Assembly (NCBI GenBank): GCA_007116145.1
Contig: SKJB01000003.1
Coordinates: forward strand, 1 to 54,956
Direction of reading: 5' to 3'
Source of the DNA: Limnochordia bacterium
GTDB lineage: Bacteria; Bacillota; Limnochordia; Darwinibacteriales; DTU012
Length of the DNA: 54,956 nucleotides
Each line of letters starts with the position of its first letter. Positions within the stretch are counted from its first letter, which is position 1. Under the pieces are notes generated by a model that saw only the letters and a program-made list of their open reading frames with translations, ran no database searches and was not told the origin of the DNA. This document shows positions 8,252 to 17,041 of the stretch, in pieces. Made by a program: the position numbers and the translations under genes.

Positions 8252-9694
8252 CTACTGTAGCACAACCTGTAACCACCGACTGTAACGCGGGAGTCGATTA
8301 CCAGTACTTTGTTCCACTGTAATCTCTAAAATTTCTGGGTGATTAGCAGCCACCTGTGCCACTTCTTGCACTGTACTCCCTAATAGTCGCTGGGTTATTC
8401 GTTCTAGATCAACAAATCCTTGAGCTAGACCGGTAACTGTGAGTGTTAGTCGCCAACCCTCGACGTCCTGCACTGTAATATTTTGTATTTCTAGTGTATC
8501 GGGTAAGAGTTGAAAACCTGTGGGGATCACATGTTTTAAAGCCTCTTTAGCTTGGTTTGTTAACTTTGCACTGTCGACCACATAAATCTGTGCGTTACCT
8601 ACTGTTGAGACACTAACTTCATCGGTTTCTGTTCCCACAACTGTCTGCTCTTTCCAATCCACATCAACCTCTAGAGTATCCTCTAAAACCATACCATTGC
8701 CAATTTGTTCGTATAGTTTCGTGAGGGTGAGCTGACGAATTTCCCTTAATACGCTATCCTTAACACGCTGAACATCCTGATCTGTAGCCACTGACAATGT
8801 GGTATCTATCCCACCTTGGGTCGCTTCAGGATTGCGCACATCTAATAAATAACCAACAATAGTTTGAATACGGCCGGCTGCAACATTACCTTTTGTCCCA
8901 CTATTAAGCGCAACAATCCCCACTTCTCCTTGCCCCGCTCGCAACCCTGTCGGCACATCCATAAAAAACTGAGTCTCTACTGCCGGTACCACCACTTCCT
9001 TGATTGTCATAAACGGTTCGCCATTACCAGTTTTTACAATCGTTCCTCGCGGTACGACCACGTCCTCCTTATTCTGATTAACCAAGATGACGACTCCGGT
9101 TGCCGCTTGGATGCCCACCGTTTTGCGACCCGTTGCTGGGGTTTTACGTGTTACAGCCACATTTGTCTGCACAAGATCCACACCAGCTAGGCGCGAAAAC
9201 TCGAATATTACACGTTCTGTAAAGTCGCGGTTATTTGGTGTAATCACAACGAGGGCACGAGGCATATTCACATATACTAATCCTAATAGACCACTGATAA
9301 TAAACAGAAGCACAACAATCCGATCCCTCCACTGTCGCTTCCTTCTACTAGCTTTCTTTCGCTTCTTTTGTGGTGAGTCTTCAGCACTACTAGCATCAGG
9401 CTTCGAGGGCGTAGCAGATTTCTCTGGATCATCTTCATGTGTACTAGCGGTCATATCCTGCCACACTTCAACTCCTTGAATCTCAGCCTCTTTAATTACA
9501 AGCGGATCGTTTGTTTGTAAACGTAAATCTTTATTAAAATCTTTTGCATATTTAACCAAGAGCTGCATACAATTCCTATCTCGAAGCACTCGGCATTCAT
9601 CAGGTATAATCATTAGTATTGCTTGGTCTTCAGAACGCTTCATGCGTTGCACAATGGTGTTAATCTCATCCGCAGGATCAATATGGAGAATCAT
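8252..9694 (-). CDS. Single-pass membrane protein with baseplate J-like ectodomain
   Basis: The 480-aa protein has a cytoplasmic-looking N-terminal domain (1 to about 78), then an acidic and Ser-rich linker (80-108). A basic patch KKRKKASRRKRQ (110-121) leads into one membrane helix at about 126-143. A long outer region resembles the baseplate J/gp47-like family (for example VVVPRGTIVKTG, TVVGTETDEVSV). The phage name reflects domain similarity only; no phage gene is nearby. Its ATG overlaps the FtsA-like gene stop (ATGA), so the two are probably translated together. The arrangement recalls PilM-PilN, where an actin-fold ATPase docks on the cytoplasmic tail of a membrane partner. That analogy is inference. 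Confidence 0.65.
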   Translation of the reverse strand: MILHIDPADEINTIVQRMKRSEDQAILMIIPDECRVLRDRNCMQLLVKYAKDFNKDLRLQTNDPLVIKEAEIQGVEVWQDMTASTHEDDPEKSATPSKPDASSAEDSPQKKRKKASRRKRQWRDRIVVLLFIISGLLGLVYVNMPRALVVITPNNRDFTERVIFEFSRLAGVDLVQTNVAVTRKTPATGRKTVGIQAATGVVILVNQNKEDVVVPRGTIVKTGNGEPFMTIKEVVVPAVETQFFMDVPTGLRAGQGEVGIVALNSGTKGNVAAGRIQTIVGYLLDVRNPEATQGGIDTTLSVATDQDVQRVKDSVLREIRQLTLTKLYEQIGNGMVLEDTLEVDVDWKEQTVVGTETDEVSVSTVGNAQIYVVDSAKLTNQAKEALKHVIPTGFQLLPDTLEIQNITVQDVEGWRLTLTVTGLAQGFVDLERITQRLLGSTVQEVAQVAANHPEILEITVEQSTGNRLPRYSRWLQVVLQ

Positions 9695-10938
9695 CCGAGC
9701 ATCGCACCCCCGATAATACCACCCTTACCTGCTTGGACTAGGGCGGCTTGGAATGCTATGCTTTTTGGCGTTACATCCTGCACACTTGTTAAATATTCCT
9801 TGGTATCGGCAATACCAAATACTTGCTTAGGTCGTAGTAAGGTAACCTGTGGAACTTGCGAGAATAACCCTGCTTTGACTAATCGTACATGCCCAATAGC
9901 CTCAACAATTCCTGGCAACCCACTACCACCGCCACACAGTACAACGCGTGGTGGTAAGGGCGTCCCGTGATACAAATCCCGTAGTGCAAGAATAAGTGCA
10001 CTCTGCCATATTTCCAGGTCTTCGCCTATAATGGACTCTAATTCCCTTACACCGATGCCTTCTGCATAATCTAGTTTTAATTGTTCAGCATCACGTAGTG
10101 TCTTACGAGTATGGGCAGCAATTCCTTTTGTAAATGCCCGCCCTCCCATAGCCATCATCTTCGTTCCCACAATGCCTTTACGCTGAATAAGTGCAATATC
10201 TGTGCTTCCACCACCCACATCAATAACCAATGATCCAAACTCATACGCTTCATCTGTTAATGTGCTCGCGGCGACAGCATATGGTTCTGCTACCATAGCG
10301 ATTAATTCCAACTCAAGGCGGTTGGCAATGCTGCGCATTGCACTTGCATGCACTAAGGGTGCAAAAGTCATAAATAGTGTTATCTCCACATTACGACCTC
10401 GAAAATCCAATGGGTTGACGACAGGATACCCGTCAATACGAATACTAACAACGGCTGAATTAACCAGTTCAATATCCATTTGCTTAAAACCTAACTTACT
10501 AGCCATCTCGTCTTTGACCGTTTCAAGAGCCTCTTGTTGAGCCCCTTTAACAAACAAAGCTAATTCTTTATAGGTTAAGGACCTCTCTGGTTTACTTCGT
10601 TGTTTCTCTACAGTACGTGCAAGACCAGTCACATATTGACCAGCTAATCCAAGGACAACTTCCTTAGGCTTAACTCCTGCAATCACTGAACCTTGCGTCA
10701 TTGCTTGGCGGCAACAACGAGCCACTCCAGGGATACTAGAGATAGCCCCACCTTCCATATCTGCATAGTCTTGCCTTGCACGTCCCACGCCAAGTACCTT
10801 AGCCCCATCCGAATTAAGTTCGATATAAATAGCTTTTACATACTCCGTTCCAATATCAAGAGCTAAGCGATAATGCGGTCCGTTTTCGTGGTTTTGGGTT
10901 GGCCATGGATAAATGCGTCGAATCCATTCTTTCAGCAT
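9691..10938 (-). CDS. FtsA/PilM-like actin-fold ATPase
   Basis: This 415-aa protein has the FtsA/PilM (SHS2-containing) actin fold. The phosphate-1 loop is ALDIGTEYVKAIYIE, a middle FtsA-specific segment follows, and the phosphate-2 loop reads LVIDVGGGSTDIALI. An adenosine-side VVLCGGGSGLPGI motif comes later. It lacks the C-terminal amphipathic tail expected of divisome FtsA, and no ftsZ is adjacent, so calling it ftsA would be unsafe. The ATG at 10938 has GAGG eight bases ahead; the longer frame adds 17 residues without a ribosome site. It overlaps the baseplate-J-like membrane protein, its likely partner. Confidence 0.75.
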   Translation of the reverse strand: MLKEWIRRIYPWPTQNHENGPHYRLALDIGTEYVKAIYIELNSDGAKVLGVGRARQDYADMEGGAISSIPGVARCCRQAMTQGSVIAGVKPKEVVLGLAGQYVTGLARTVEKQRSKPERSLTYKELALFVKGAQQEALETVKDEMASKLGFKQMDIELVNSAVVSIRIDGYPVVNPLDFRGRNVEITLFMTFAPLVHASAMRSIANRLELELIAMVAEPYAVAASTLTDEAYEFGSLVIDVGGGSTDIALIQRKGIVGTKMMAMGGRAFTKGIAAHTRKTLRDAEQLKLDYAEGIGVRELESIIGEDLEIWQSALILALRDLYHGTPLPPRVVLCGGGSGLPGIVEAIGHVRLVKAGLFSQVPQVTLLRPKQVFGIADTKEYLTSVQDVTPKSIAFQAALVQAGKGGIIGGAMLG

Positions 10939-10986
10939 TTTTAGCCTCAATCCTTTTATGGAGAAATTTGTCATTCTAAAATTGGG

Positions 10987-11019
10987 CACAAGGAATCGGC
11001 ATAAAACCGATTCCTTGTG
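10987..11019 (-). terminator. 13-bp perfect hairpin after ireB
   Basis: CACAAGGAATCGG pairs exactly with CCGATTCCTTGTG around a 7-base loop, three bases past the ireB stop. Downstream on the minus strand comes CCCAATTTTA, with no clean U run, so termination may be partial. It separates the alaS-ireB part from the FtsA-like gene. Confidence 0.45.
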
Positions 11020-11021
11020 AT

Positions 11022-11276
11022 TTATCCTGCCAAAAATGTACTTACCATTTCGTCGAGAATTTCGTCGCGATCTAGGTTCGTAATCAATTCTCTAGCATTC
11101 CGGTGACTGGTAATATATGTGGGATCTCCTGAAATTAAGTATCCCACAATTTGTCCCGTTGGATTATACCCCTTCTCCTGCAATGCTTGATACACTTCCA
11201 AAAGCACCGCGCTTACTAAGGTTTTACCTTCTCGTAGGTTGCTGCGAAACACAGTAGTTTTATCTTCCATAACCAC
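11022..11276 (-). CDS. ireB: IreB family regulatory phosphoprotein
   Basis: The 84-aa DUF965 protein is similar to enterococcal IreB and B. subtilis YrzL. Family features visible are TVFRSNLREGKT near the N-terminus, QEKGYNPTGQIVGYLISGDPTYIT in the middle and NARELITNLDRDEI near the end. IreB is phosphorylated by the PASTA kinase IreK in Enterococcus; the target Thr residues there are near the N-terminus, where this protein has TT and S. The GTG (six bases from AGGGGG) and an ATG six bases later are both possible starts. It follows alaS by 56 bp, as in most Firmicutes. Confidence 0.92.
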   Translation of the reverse strand: MVMEDKTTVFRSNLREGKTLVSAVLLEVYQALQEKGYNPTGQIVGYLISGDPTYITSHRNARELITNLDRDEILDEMVSTFLAG

Positions 11277-11332
11277 CGAAGACCCCCTTTGTGGTTGATA
11301 GTAACTCTACTACTTTAATTCGCCAAAACTAT

Positions 11333-13975
11333 TTACTTTCCCTTTAACTGCTTAAGGAAGATTTCCTCCGCTTTCTTTAAAGCTTCGTCGAGCATCTCAG
11401 GGTTTCGCCCACCCGCTTGGGCCATATCTGGACGTCCCCCACCTCCGCCGCCACAGATTTGGGCTGCAACTTTAATTACATTACCTGCATGCACTTGTTT
11501 CCCAGCGATTTCTTTCGAAACCATACTGAGTAACAGAACCTTATCATCACTTCTTGCTCCTAAAAATACCACTCCAGGGTTTAGTCGATCGCGTAAGTTG
11601 TCACCTAAGCTCCGTAATTGTCCCGTGTCCGTTAACTCAACTTCCGTCACAACCAAGCGCACCTCTCCCACCACCTGAGCATTCGCCACGAGAGTATCCG
11701 CTAAATCTCCAGATACATCTCGTTTTAACTTCTCGATTGCTTGTTCGCAGGCCTTTTGCTGACTAATCAATTTCGTTACCTGATCTAACACACTATCTGG
11801 TTTACTCTGTAACTTAAGACTTACTTCCTGTAGAAGCTTTTCGCGCTCGTCTGTAAACTGTAACGCCTGCTTACCAGCGACAGCTTCAATCCTGCGGATG
11901 CCTGCGGCTACACTACCTTCAGAGATGATGCGAAAGAGACCAATATCACCCGTTGCGCTAACATGCGTACCTCCACAGAGCTCTTTGGATTCACCCATAC
12001 AGATTACTCGTACAGTTTTTCCATATTTTTCACCAAATAGCGCCATTGCACCTTCAGCTCTTGCTTCCTCAATACTCATAACTGAAGCGCTTACTGGATC
12101 ATTTTGCATAATCGCTTCATTTACTTTTTGTTCAATTAACGCAAGCTCTGCTTTTTTTACAGACTCAAAATGCGTAAAGTCGAAACGTAAACGGTGCGGA
12201 CTTACATAGGATCCTGACTGATTCACGTGGCTACCAAGGACTTCTCGTAAAACCTTTTGCAGCAAATGAGTTACGCTGTGATGACGAGCAGTGTCAACTC
12301 GTTCCTTCTGGTAAACCGATGCTAACACTTGATCACCAACTTCTAACCGACCAGATGTGATGGTCCCTTGGTGTGTAATCAACCCTTCAACTGGCTTGCG
12401 AACATCCTTGACACTAAATTGACCCGCTTTCGCAGTAATTGTTCCAGTATCAGCTATCTGCCCACCGCCTTCTGGGTAGAACGGAGAAACATCCATCACG
12501 ATTACAGCAGCATCACCTTGCTCTAGACTATCGACACGCTGATCGTCCTTAATTACAGCAACAACTCGTGCAATTGTTTCTGTCTGCTCATACCCAACAA
12601 ACTCCACTTGCATGAGTTCGCGTAATTCCTTATATAAGTCAACCTGCGTTCCCAAATACCCCATCTCTGCTCGAGCAGACCGCGCTCTTTGCCGCTGGGC
12701 TTGCATAGCTTCTAAAAAGCCCGCTTCATCTAAGGCAAACCCTTTTTCTTCGGCAATTTCTTGGGTTAACTCAACAGGGAAGCCAAAGGTATCGTAGAGT
12801 TTAAATGCATCACTACCAGTAATCTCTCGAACACCGTTTGCTTGCGCCTTCGTCATCAGATCCTGTAGGAGAAGCATTCCTTGATCTAAGGTTTCGTGAA
12901 ACCGCTTTTCTTCTAGACTAACCACTTTATGAATATACTCGCGCTTTTCCACTAACTCTGGATAACCAAGACTCATGTTCTCCATCACCACATCAACAAT
13001 GTCTAGTAAAAATTCCTGTTGGATACCTAATAAGCGACCATGACGAACTGCACGCCGGAGCAGACGGCGCAACACATAACCACGACCCTCATTTGCAGGA
13101 AACACACCATCACACACTAAGAAGGTAACACTTCGCACATGATCCGTAACCACACGTAAAGATACATCATGGGCCGCACTCGATCCGTATGTGGTACGCG
13201 CTAACGTTGCGACTCGATCCATAATTGCCCGCATATTATCAATTTCAAAAATGCTTTTTGTGCCTTGGAGTAAGCTTGCAACGCGTTCCATTCCCATTCC
13301 CGTATCAATCCCTTTATGGATGAGAGGTTTTAGATTTCCTTGCTCATCTTGCTGGAATTGAATGAAGACTAAGTTCCAAAACTCTAAAAAACGCTCACAC
13401 TCACAACCTGGTTTACAATTAGGATCGGCACAACCATATTCCAGACCGCGATCGATGTATATTTCCGAGCAGGGACCACAAGGCCCAACCCCAATTTCCC
13501 AGAAGTTATCAGCCTTGCCTAAGCGCACTATCCGCTCTTGGGGTACACCAACCTTCTGCTCCCAAATACTAAATGCTTCATCATCATCAAGATAAACGCT
13601 GACCCAAAGTTTGTCCACTGGAAGTTCGAGGTGTTTAGTAATGAACTCCCAAGCCCAAGGAATGATTTCTTCTTTAAAGTAATCGCCAAACGAAAAGTTA
13701 CCTAGCATTTCAAAAAACGTTCCGTGGCGATCTGTTTTCCCAACATTATCAATATCGGGCGTACGTAAACAACGTTGGCAACTAGTAACACGAGGATACT
13801 CCGATTTCTCTTGTCCGAGAAAATACGGTTTAAACGGGACCATACCTGCTCCTGTTAGTAATAAAGTAGGATCCCCATGAGGCACCAAGGAAGCACTCGG
13901 TAAAATCTGGTGATTCTTTGATGCAAAGAAGTCCAAAAACATCGATCGTAAATCATTGACTGTGGTATACTTCAT
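11333..13975 (-). CDS. alaS: Alanyl-tRNA synthetase
   Basis: The 880-aa length is normal for the family. The class II catalytic domain opens with HQILPSASLVPHGDPTLLLT. The editing domain keeps HHSVTHLL and the distal zinc ligands in CGGTHV. A glycine-rich C-terminal C-Ala region (ICGGGGGGRPDMAQAGG) completes the enzyme. It charges tRNA-Ala and hydrolyses mischarged Ser and Gly. A sigma-A promoter lies about 60 bp upstream; the leader is too short for a T-box. AGGCGG precedes the ATG. This is the promoter-proximal gene of the run towards rlmCD. Confidence 0.98.
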   Translation of the reverse strand: MKYTTVNDLRSMFLDFFASKNHQILPSASLVPHGDPTLLLTGAGMVPFKPYFLGQEKSEYPRVTSCQRCLRTPDIDNVGKTDRHGTFFEMLGNFSFGDYFKEEIIPWAWEFITKHLELPVDKLWVSVYLDDDEAFSIWEQKVGVPQERIVRLGKADNFWEIGVGPCGPCSEIYIDRGLEYGCADPNCKPGCECERFLEFWNLVFIQFQQDEQGNLKPLIHKGIDTGMGMERVASLLQGTKSIFEIDNMRAIMDRVATLARTTYGSSAAHDVSLRVVTDHVRSVTFLVCDGVFPANEGRGYVLRRLLRRAVRHGRLLGIQQEFLLDIVDVVMENMSLGYPELVEKREYIHKVVSLEEKRFHETLDQGMLLLQDLMTKAQANGVREITGSDAFKLYDTFGFPVELTQEIAEEKGFALDEAGFLEAMQAQRQRARSARAEMGYLGTQVDLYKELRELMQVEFVGYEQTETIARVVAVIKDDQRVDSLEQGDAAVIVMDVSPFYPEGGGQIADTGTITAKAGQFSVKDVRKPVEGLITHQGTITSGRLEVGDQVLASVYQKERVDTARHHSVTHLLQKVLREVLGSHVNQSGSYVSPHRLRFDFTHFESVKKAELALIEQKVNEAIMQNDPVSASVMSIEEARAEGAMALFGEKYGKTVRVICMGESKELCGGTHVSATGDIGLFRIISEGSVAAGIRRIEAVAGKQALQFTDEREKLLQEVSLKLQSKPDSVLDQVTKLISQQKACEQAIEKLKRDVSGDLADTLVANAQVVGEVRLVVTEVELTDTGQLRSLGDNLRDRLNPGVVFLGARSDDKVLLLSMVSKEIAGKQVHAGNVIKVAAQICGGGGGGRPDMAQAGGRNPEMLDEALKKAEEIFLKQLKGK

Positions 13976-14018
13976 GAAATCCGCCTAACGCGGCTTCCCC
14001 CTCTCGCACTCTCCCCAA

Positions 14019-14040
14019 AATATAGTACTATTCCTATATT
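14019..14040. promoter_or_regulatory. Inverted repeat overlapping the alaS -10 box
   Basis: AATATAG, 8 bases, CTATATT form a perfect 7-bp dyad that covers most of the -10 hexamer and reaches past the start point. It could be an operator or a fortuitous AT-rich palindrome. Confidence 0.35.
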
Positions 14041-14064
14041 ATCCAAAGCCGGAAACCTTGTCAA
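14036..14064 (-). promoter_or_regulatory. Sigma-A promoter for alaS
   Basis: On the minus strand TTGACA (14059-14064), a 17-bp spacer, and TAATAT (14036-14041). The -35 overlaps the stop of the upstream permease gene. Transcription would begin near 14029, about 54 bases before the alaS ATG. Confidence 0.8.
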
Positions 14065-15080
14065 CCAGCGTTATCTAACTTTCCAATAAAGAAGAGCATA
14101 AACACGCGGATAATAGCTGCAACAGGAACCGCGATTAACATACCCATGATTCCCATTAATTCTCCTCCAGCTAGGACGGCAAAAATGACCGCAAGTGGGT
14201 GTAAGCCCACCCGTTCGCCGATAATCTTTGGGGCCAAAACAGTCGCTTCAATTTGATTTACAACTAAAAATACAAGAAGAACCCAGAAAACTGACATGGG
14301 TGACTTTAATAACGCTAATAACATGGTGGGAATGAAACCAATTATCGGCCCAAAATATGGGATGATATTAAATAGCCCAGCAATAAAACCGATAAATAGA
14401 GCGTAACGAATCCCAACAATCGCTAGACCCGCTGCAATCAATAACCCAACAAGCAATGAGATCACCAATTGGCCTCGAATAAATCCGTTAAGAACCTTAT
14501 TCCCCGCCTTTGCTAGGTAATAGATATCCTTACGATACCTATTTGGAATATAAAAGTAGAAATGCCTCTTCAACGGCGCTAAGTCACGCAAGAGATAAAA
14601 AGCGAGAAACGGCGATATTACTAAACTTACTAGTTGGGATACCATCCCAACTAGTAAGTCGGCTACCCGGCTTGCAAGTCCCTCTAACAGTAGCTGAATC
14701 CGTTGAATAACTAGGTTTATTGAATCCTGAATTCCCTCTGGAATTGGAATGCGCTGAAAGTTTCGCAGTGCATCTTGACCAAAGCCTTCTAAGTTCTTGG
14801 TATGCTGGGGCAAAAGGCGTAGTATCTCATCGACTTCACTGGCTAGCTGTGGAACGAGAACCGAGACGATCACACCGACGATGACCCCAATAACTAGATA
14901 AACTAAAATAATTGCAGTGGACCTTGGTACCTCCCTCTGCACAAAAACCTCCATTAGGGGATAAGCAATATAGGCAATAATCGAAGCAAAAAAGAAAGGC
15001 GTGAGTACGACACGTATACGGTAGAGAAACAGCACACTTGTAACAACAACAATGATGTATAGCCATTTTCGATTGTCCAT
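14061..15080 (-). CDS. AI-2E family transporter (PerM/YrrI-like)
   Basis: This 339-aa polytopic membrane protein has the AI-2E exporter family layout. Two helices fall near 8-40 and one near 58-80. A soluble middle part follows, then a cluster of helices from about 150 to the end. Family motifs LVISPFLAFYLLRD and IGPIIGFIPTMLLAL are visible. Substrates in this family vary, and quorum-signal export should not be assumed. It matches the yrrI position next to alaS. The ATG at 15080 has no good Shine-Dalgarno and lies only 14 bases after a terminator-like U tract, which is odd. Confidence 0.85.
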   Translation of the reverse strand: MDNRKWLYIIVVVTSVLFLYRIRVVLTPFFFASIIAYIAYPLMEVFVQREVPRSTAIILVYLVIGVIVGVIVSVLVPQLASEVDEILRLLPQHTKNLEGFGQDALRNFQRIPIPEGIQDSINLVIQRIQLLLEGLASRVADLLVGMVSQLVSLVISPFLAFYLLRDLAPLKRHFYFYIPNRYRKDIYYLAKAGNKVLNGFIRGQLVISLLVGLLIAAGLAIVGIRYALFIGFIAGLFNIIPYFGPIIGFIPTMLLALLKSPMSVFWVLLVFLVVNQIEATVLAPKIIGERVGLHPLAVIFAVLAGGELMGIMGMLIAVPVAAIIRVFMLFFIGKLDNAG

Positions 15081-15094
15081 AGCTTTAGTATAAC

Positions 15095-15120
15095 AAAAAA
15101 GAGGTTGGACTAATCCAACC
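15095..15120 (-). terminator. Intrinsic terminator after the 74-aa membrane protein gene
   Basis: On the minus strand GGTTGGA, loop TTAG, TCCAACC, followed by TC and six T. It begins two bases after the stop codon of the small upstream gene and ends just before the permease start. Confidence 0.75.
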
Positions 15121-15121
15121 C

Positions 15122-15346
15122 CTAGTGGCGCATTGCTTGCATTCCATCTTGAATCGCTGATTTACCTGCTTGATACACATGACCTATCCGAGTTGCTTTG
15201 TGTCTAGCACTACGCATTGCATTTCTGCCCTGATACCGAATTTTTCGTTGCGTCTTCGTACCATCTAACATGTTCATCACATACATACCAGCAACAGCAC
15301 CGATGATTCCTGCAAATAGCATACCCTTACCGAAACGTTGACCCAT
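15122..15346 (-). CDS. Small glycine-zipper membrane protein, YtxH-like
   Basis: The 74-aa product has one membrane helix near residues 7-26 with small-residue spacing (GKGMLFAGIIGAVAGMY). A very basic, Arg/Lys-rich tail follows. It resembles the YtxH-type small membrane proteins in layout, but no family motif is decisive. AGGAG stands 11 bases before the ATG; a TTG one codon earlier is better spaced and may be the real start. It lies between nifU and the permease, where B. subtilis carries mnmA and small yrz genes. Function unknown. Confidence 0.6.
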   Translation of the reverse strand: MGQRFGKGMLFAGIIGAVAGMYVMNMLDGTKTQRKIRYQGRNAMRSARHKATRIGHVYQAGKSAIQDGMQAMRH

Positions 15347-15411
15347 CAAATCTATCACTCCTTGTCTAGCACTAGAACATTGCTGTATCTCTAGTATGTA
15401 CCATTTTACCT

Positions 15412-15442
15412 AAAAAAATAACCGTCAGTCTGACGGTTATTT
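15412..15442 (-). terminator. Terminator of the nifS-nifU operon
   Basis: AATAACCGTCA, loop GAC, TGACGGTTATT followed by a T tract on the minus strand, a few bases beyond the nifU stop. The stem is 11 bp and perfect. Confidence 0.9.
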
Positions 15443-15445
15443 CCA

Positions 15446-15820
15446 CTAACTCACTTTCACTTTAGCCCGATAGTCATCAATTGCCTTCTGTAGAGCATTC
15501 GCGGCTAAGTTAGAACAGTGCATTTTTACCGGAGGTAAGCCATCAAGAGCTTCTGCTACCGCATTATTGGAGATTTGCTCTGCTTCATCAATGGTCTTAC
15601 CAATCACAAGTTCCGTAATTATGCTTGAGGTTGCAATCGCGGCACCGCATCCAAAGGTCTTAAACTTCGCCTCAATAATCCGCCCGTTTTCTACTTTAAT
15701 CCACAATTTCATGATATCTCCACAGCGAGCATTTCCTTCCTCGCCAACGCCATCAGCATTCGATATCTCTCCCACATTGCGTGGATTTTGGAAATGATCC
15801 ATTACTTTGTCGGTATACAT
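15446..15820 (-). CDS. nifU: Iron-sulfur cluster scaffold NifU/IscU-like
   Basis: The 124-aa U-type scaffold has the three cluster cysteines, Cys33 (NARCGD), Cys58 (TFGCGA) and Cys102 (MHCSN), plus Asp35. It has the length of the NifU N-terminal domain alone, without the ferredoxin-like or Nfu extensions of nitrogen-fixation NifU. Clusters would be built here with sulfur from the adjacent desulfurase. The frame runs 23 codons further upstream, but that part overlaps nifS; the ATG of MYTDK is the family start and has AAAGGGG about nine bases ahead. It lies 25 bp after nifS and is followed by a strong terminator. Confidence 0.95.
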   Translation of the reverse strand: MYTDKVMDHFQNPRNVGEISNADGVGEEGNARCGDIMKLWIKVENGRIIEAKFKTFGCGAAIATSSIITELVIGKTIDEAEQISNNAVAEALDGLPPVKMHCSNLAANALQKAIDDYRAKVKVS

Positions 15821-15845
15821 AACATGATCCCCTTTCTGATAGAAA

Positions 15846-17003
15846 CTACCTATTGTATAACGGTGACATTTCTCGCAAGCGCTCGACAATCGGAGGTAAC
15901 TCCGCTAAAACTCGATCTATTTCACTCTTCTGCGTATCTTTACCTAATGTCAAACGTAGCGAGCCATGTGCGATCTCATGACTAAGACCTAAAGCTAGCA
16001 ACACATGGGATGGATCGAGAGAACCGGATGTACAAGCCGATCCACTGGAAGCAGCGATGCCCTTCATATCTAAGTTTAACAACAATGATTCACCTTCAAT
16101 AAACTGAAAACACACATTAACATTATTTGGTAAGCGACGAGTCCGACACCCGTTCACTTTGACATTCGGGATTTTCTCAAGACCAGTAAGCAAAACATCG
16201 CGCAACCTCTGAATATGTGGAATTACAACTTCTCGTTCCGCTTCAGCAAGCTCAAGTGCTTTGGCTAGTCCAACGATAAAAGCAACATTCTCAGTCCCCG
16301 CTCTACGTACTCTCTCTTGCCCGCCACCGTGCACTAATGGTGCTAATCGAACCCCTTTACGAATATAGAGAGCACCTACGCCTTTAGGGCCATAAAACTT
16401 ATGTGCCGATAATGTTAATAAATCCACATTAAGATCGTTGACATTAACAGGCATAGCCCCCACCGTTTGCACCGCATCTGTGTGCAATAGCACACCGTGC
16501 TCGCCACAAATCTGACCAATTTCTTGAATAGGCTGAATCGTACCGATTTCATTGTTGCCGTGCATGATGCTAGCTATGATCGTATCACTGCGCAATGCTG
16601 CTCGAAAATCATCCACAGATATAATGCCATCTGCATCTACAGGTAAATACGTAACTTCAAATCCTTGTTTTTCCAGCCACTTTACACTATCCAAAACAGC
16701 ATGATGCTCGATCTGACTTGTGATAATATGCTTTCCCCTGTCACTATATTGCCAGGCAATGCCTTTAATTGCCATGTTATCCGATTCAGACCCACTACCA
16801 GTAAACACTATTTCATTAAAATCGGCTCCTATTCTGTTAGCAACCGAAGCCCTAGCATCGTCTAACGTCTTTTTCGCCTCGCGCCCCCAACCATAAATCG
16901 TGGATGCATTACCAAACTTATCTGTTAAGTAGGGTATCATTGCTTCCAACACTTCCGTCCGCATTGGTGTGGTGGCTGCATGATCAAGATAAATACGGTC
17001 CAT
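15846..17003 (-). CDS. nifS: Cysteine desulfurase NifS/IscS
   Basis: This is a 385-aa class V aminotransferase-fold enzyme. His101 in QIEHHAVL stacks on the cofactor, Lys202 in SAHKFYGPKG binds PLP, and Cys324 in the flexible loop SSGSACTSG receives the persulfide. It removes sulfur from cysteine for Fe-S clusters and thio-modification. GAGGGGG precedes the ATG. It is transcribed after the Rrf2 regulator (38 bp) and before nifU (25 bp). In B. subtilis the neighbouring desulfurase YrvO supplies MnmA; here a scaffold gene takes that place, which points to cluster assembly. Confidence 0.95.
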   Translation of the reverse strand: MDRIYLDHAATTPMRTEVLEAMIPYLTDKFGNASTIYGWGREAKKTLDDARASVANRIGADFNEIVFTGSGSESDNMAIKGIAWQYSDRGKHIITSQIEHHAVLDSVKWLEKQGFEVTYLPVDADGIISVDDFRAALRSDTIIASIMHGNNEIGTIQPIQEIGQICGEHGVLLHTDAVQTVGAMPVNVNDLNVDLLTLSAHKFYGPKGVGALYIRKGVRLAPLVHGGGQERVRRAGTENVAFIVGLAKALELAEAEREVVIPHIQRLRDVLLTGLEKIPNVKVNGCRTRRLPNNVNVCFQFIEGESLLLNLDMKGIAASSGSACTSGSLDPSHVLLALGLSHEIAHGSLRLTLGKDTQKSEIDRVLAELPPIVERLREMSPLYNR

Positions 17004-17041
17004 ATTTTTATATACCCCCTCATTACTATCTTTTAAAAGAA

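Noticed and set aside
8252-9694. Prophage baseplate gene
   Set aside because: The resemblance is confined to one domain of a membrane-anchored protein in a housekeeping operon; no other phage genes are present.
9691-10938. Cell-division ftsA
   Set aside because: No ftsZ or division genes adjoin, and the C-terminal membrane-targeting helix is not evident; a PilM/FtsA-like label is safer.
13976-14030. T-box riboswitch upstream of alaS
   Set aside because: The predicted leader is about 54 bases, far too short.
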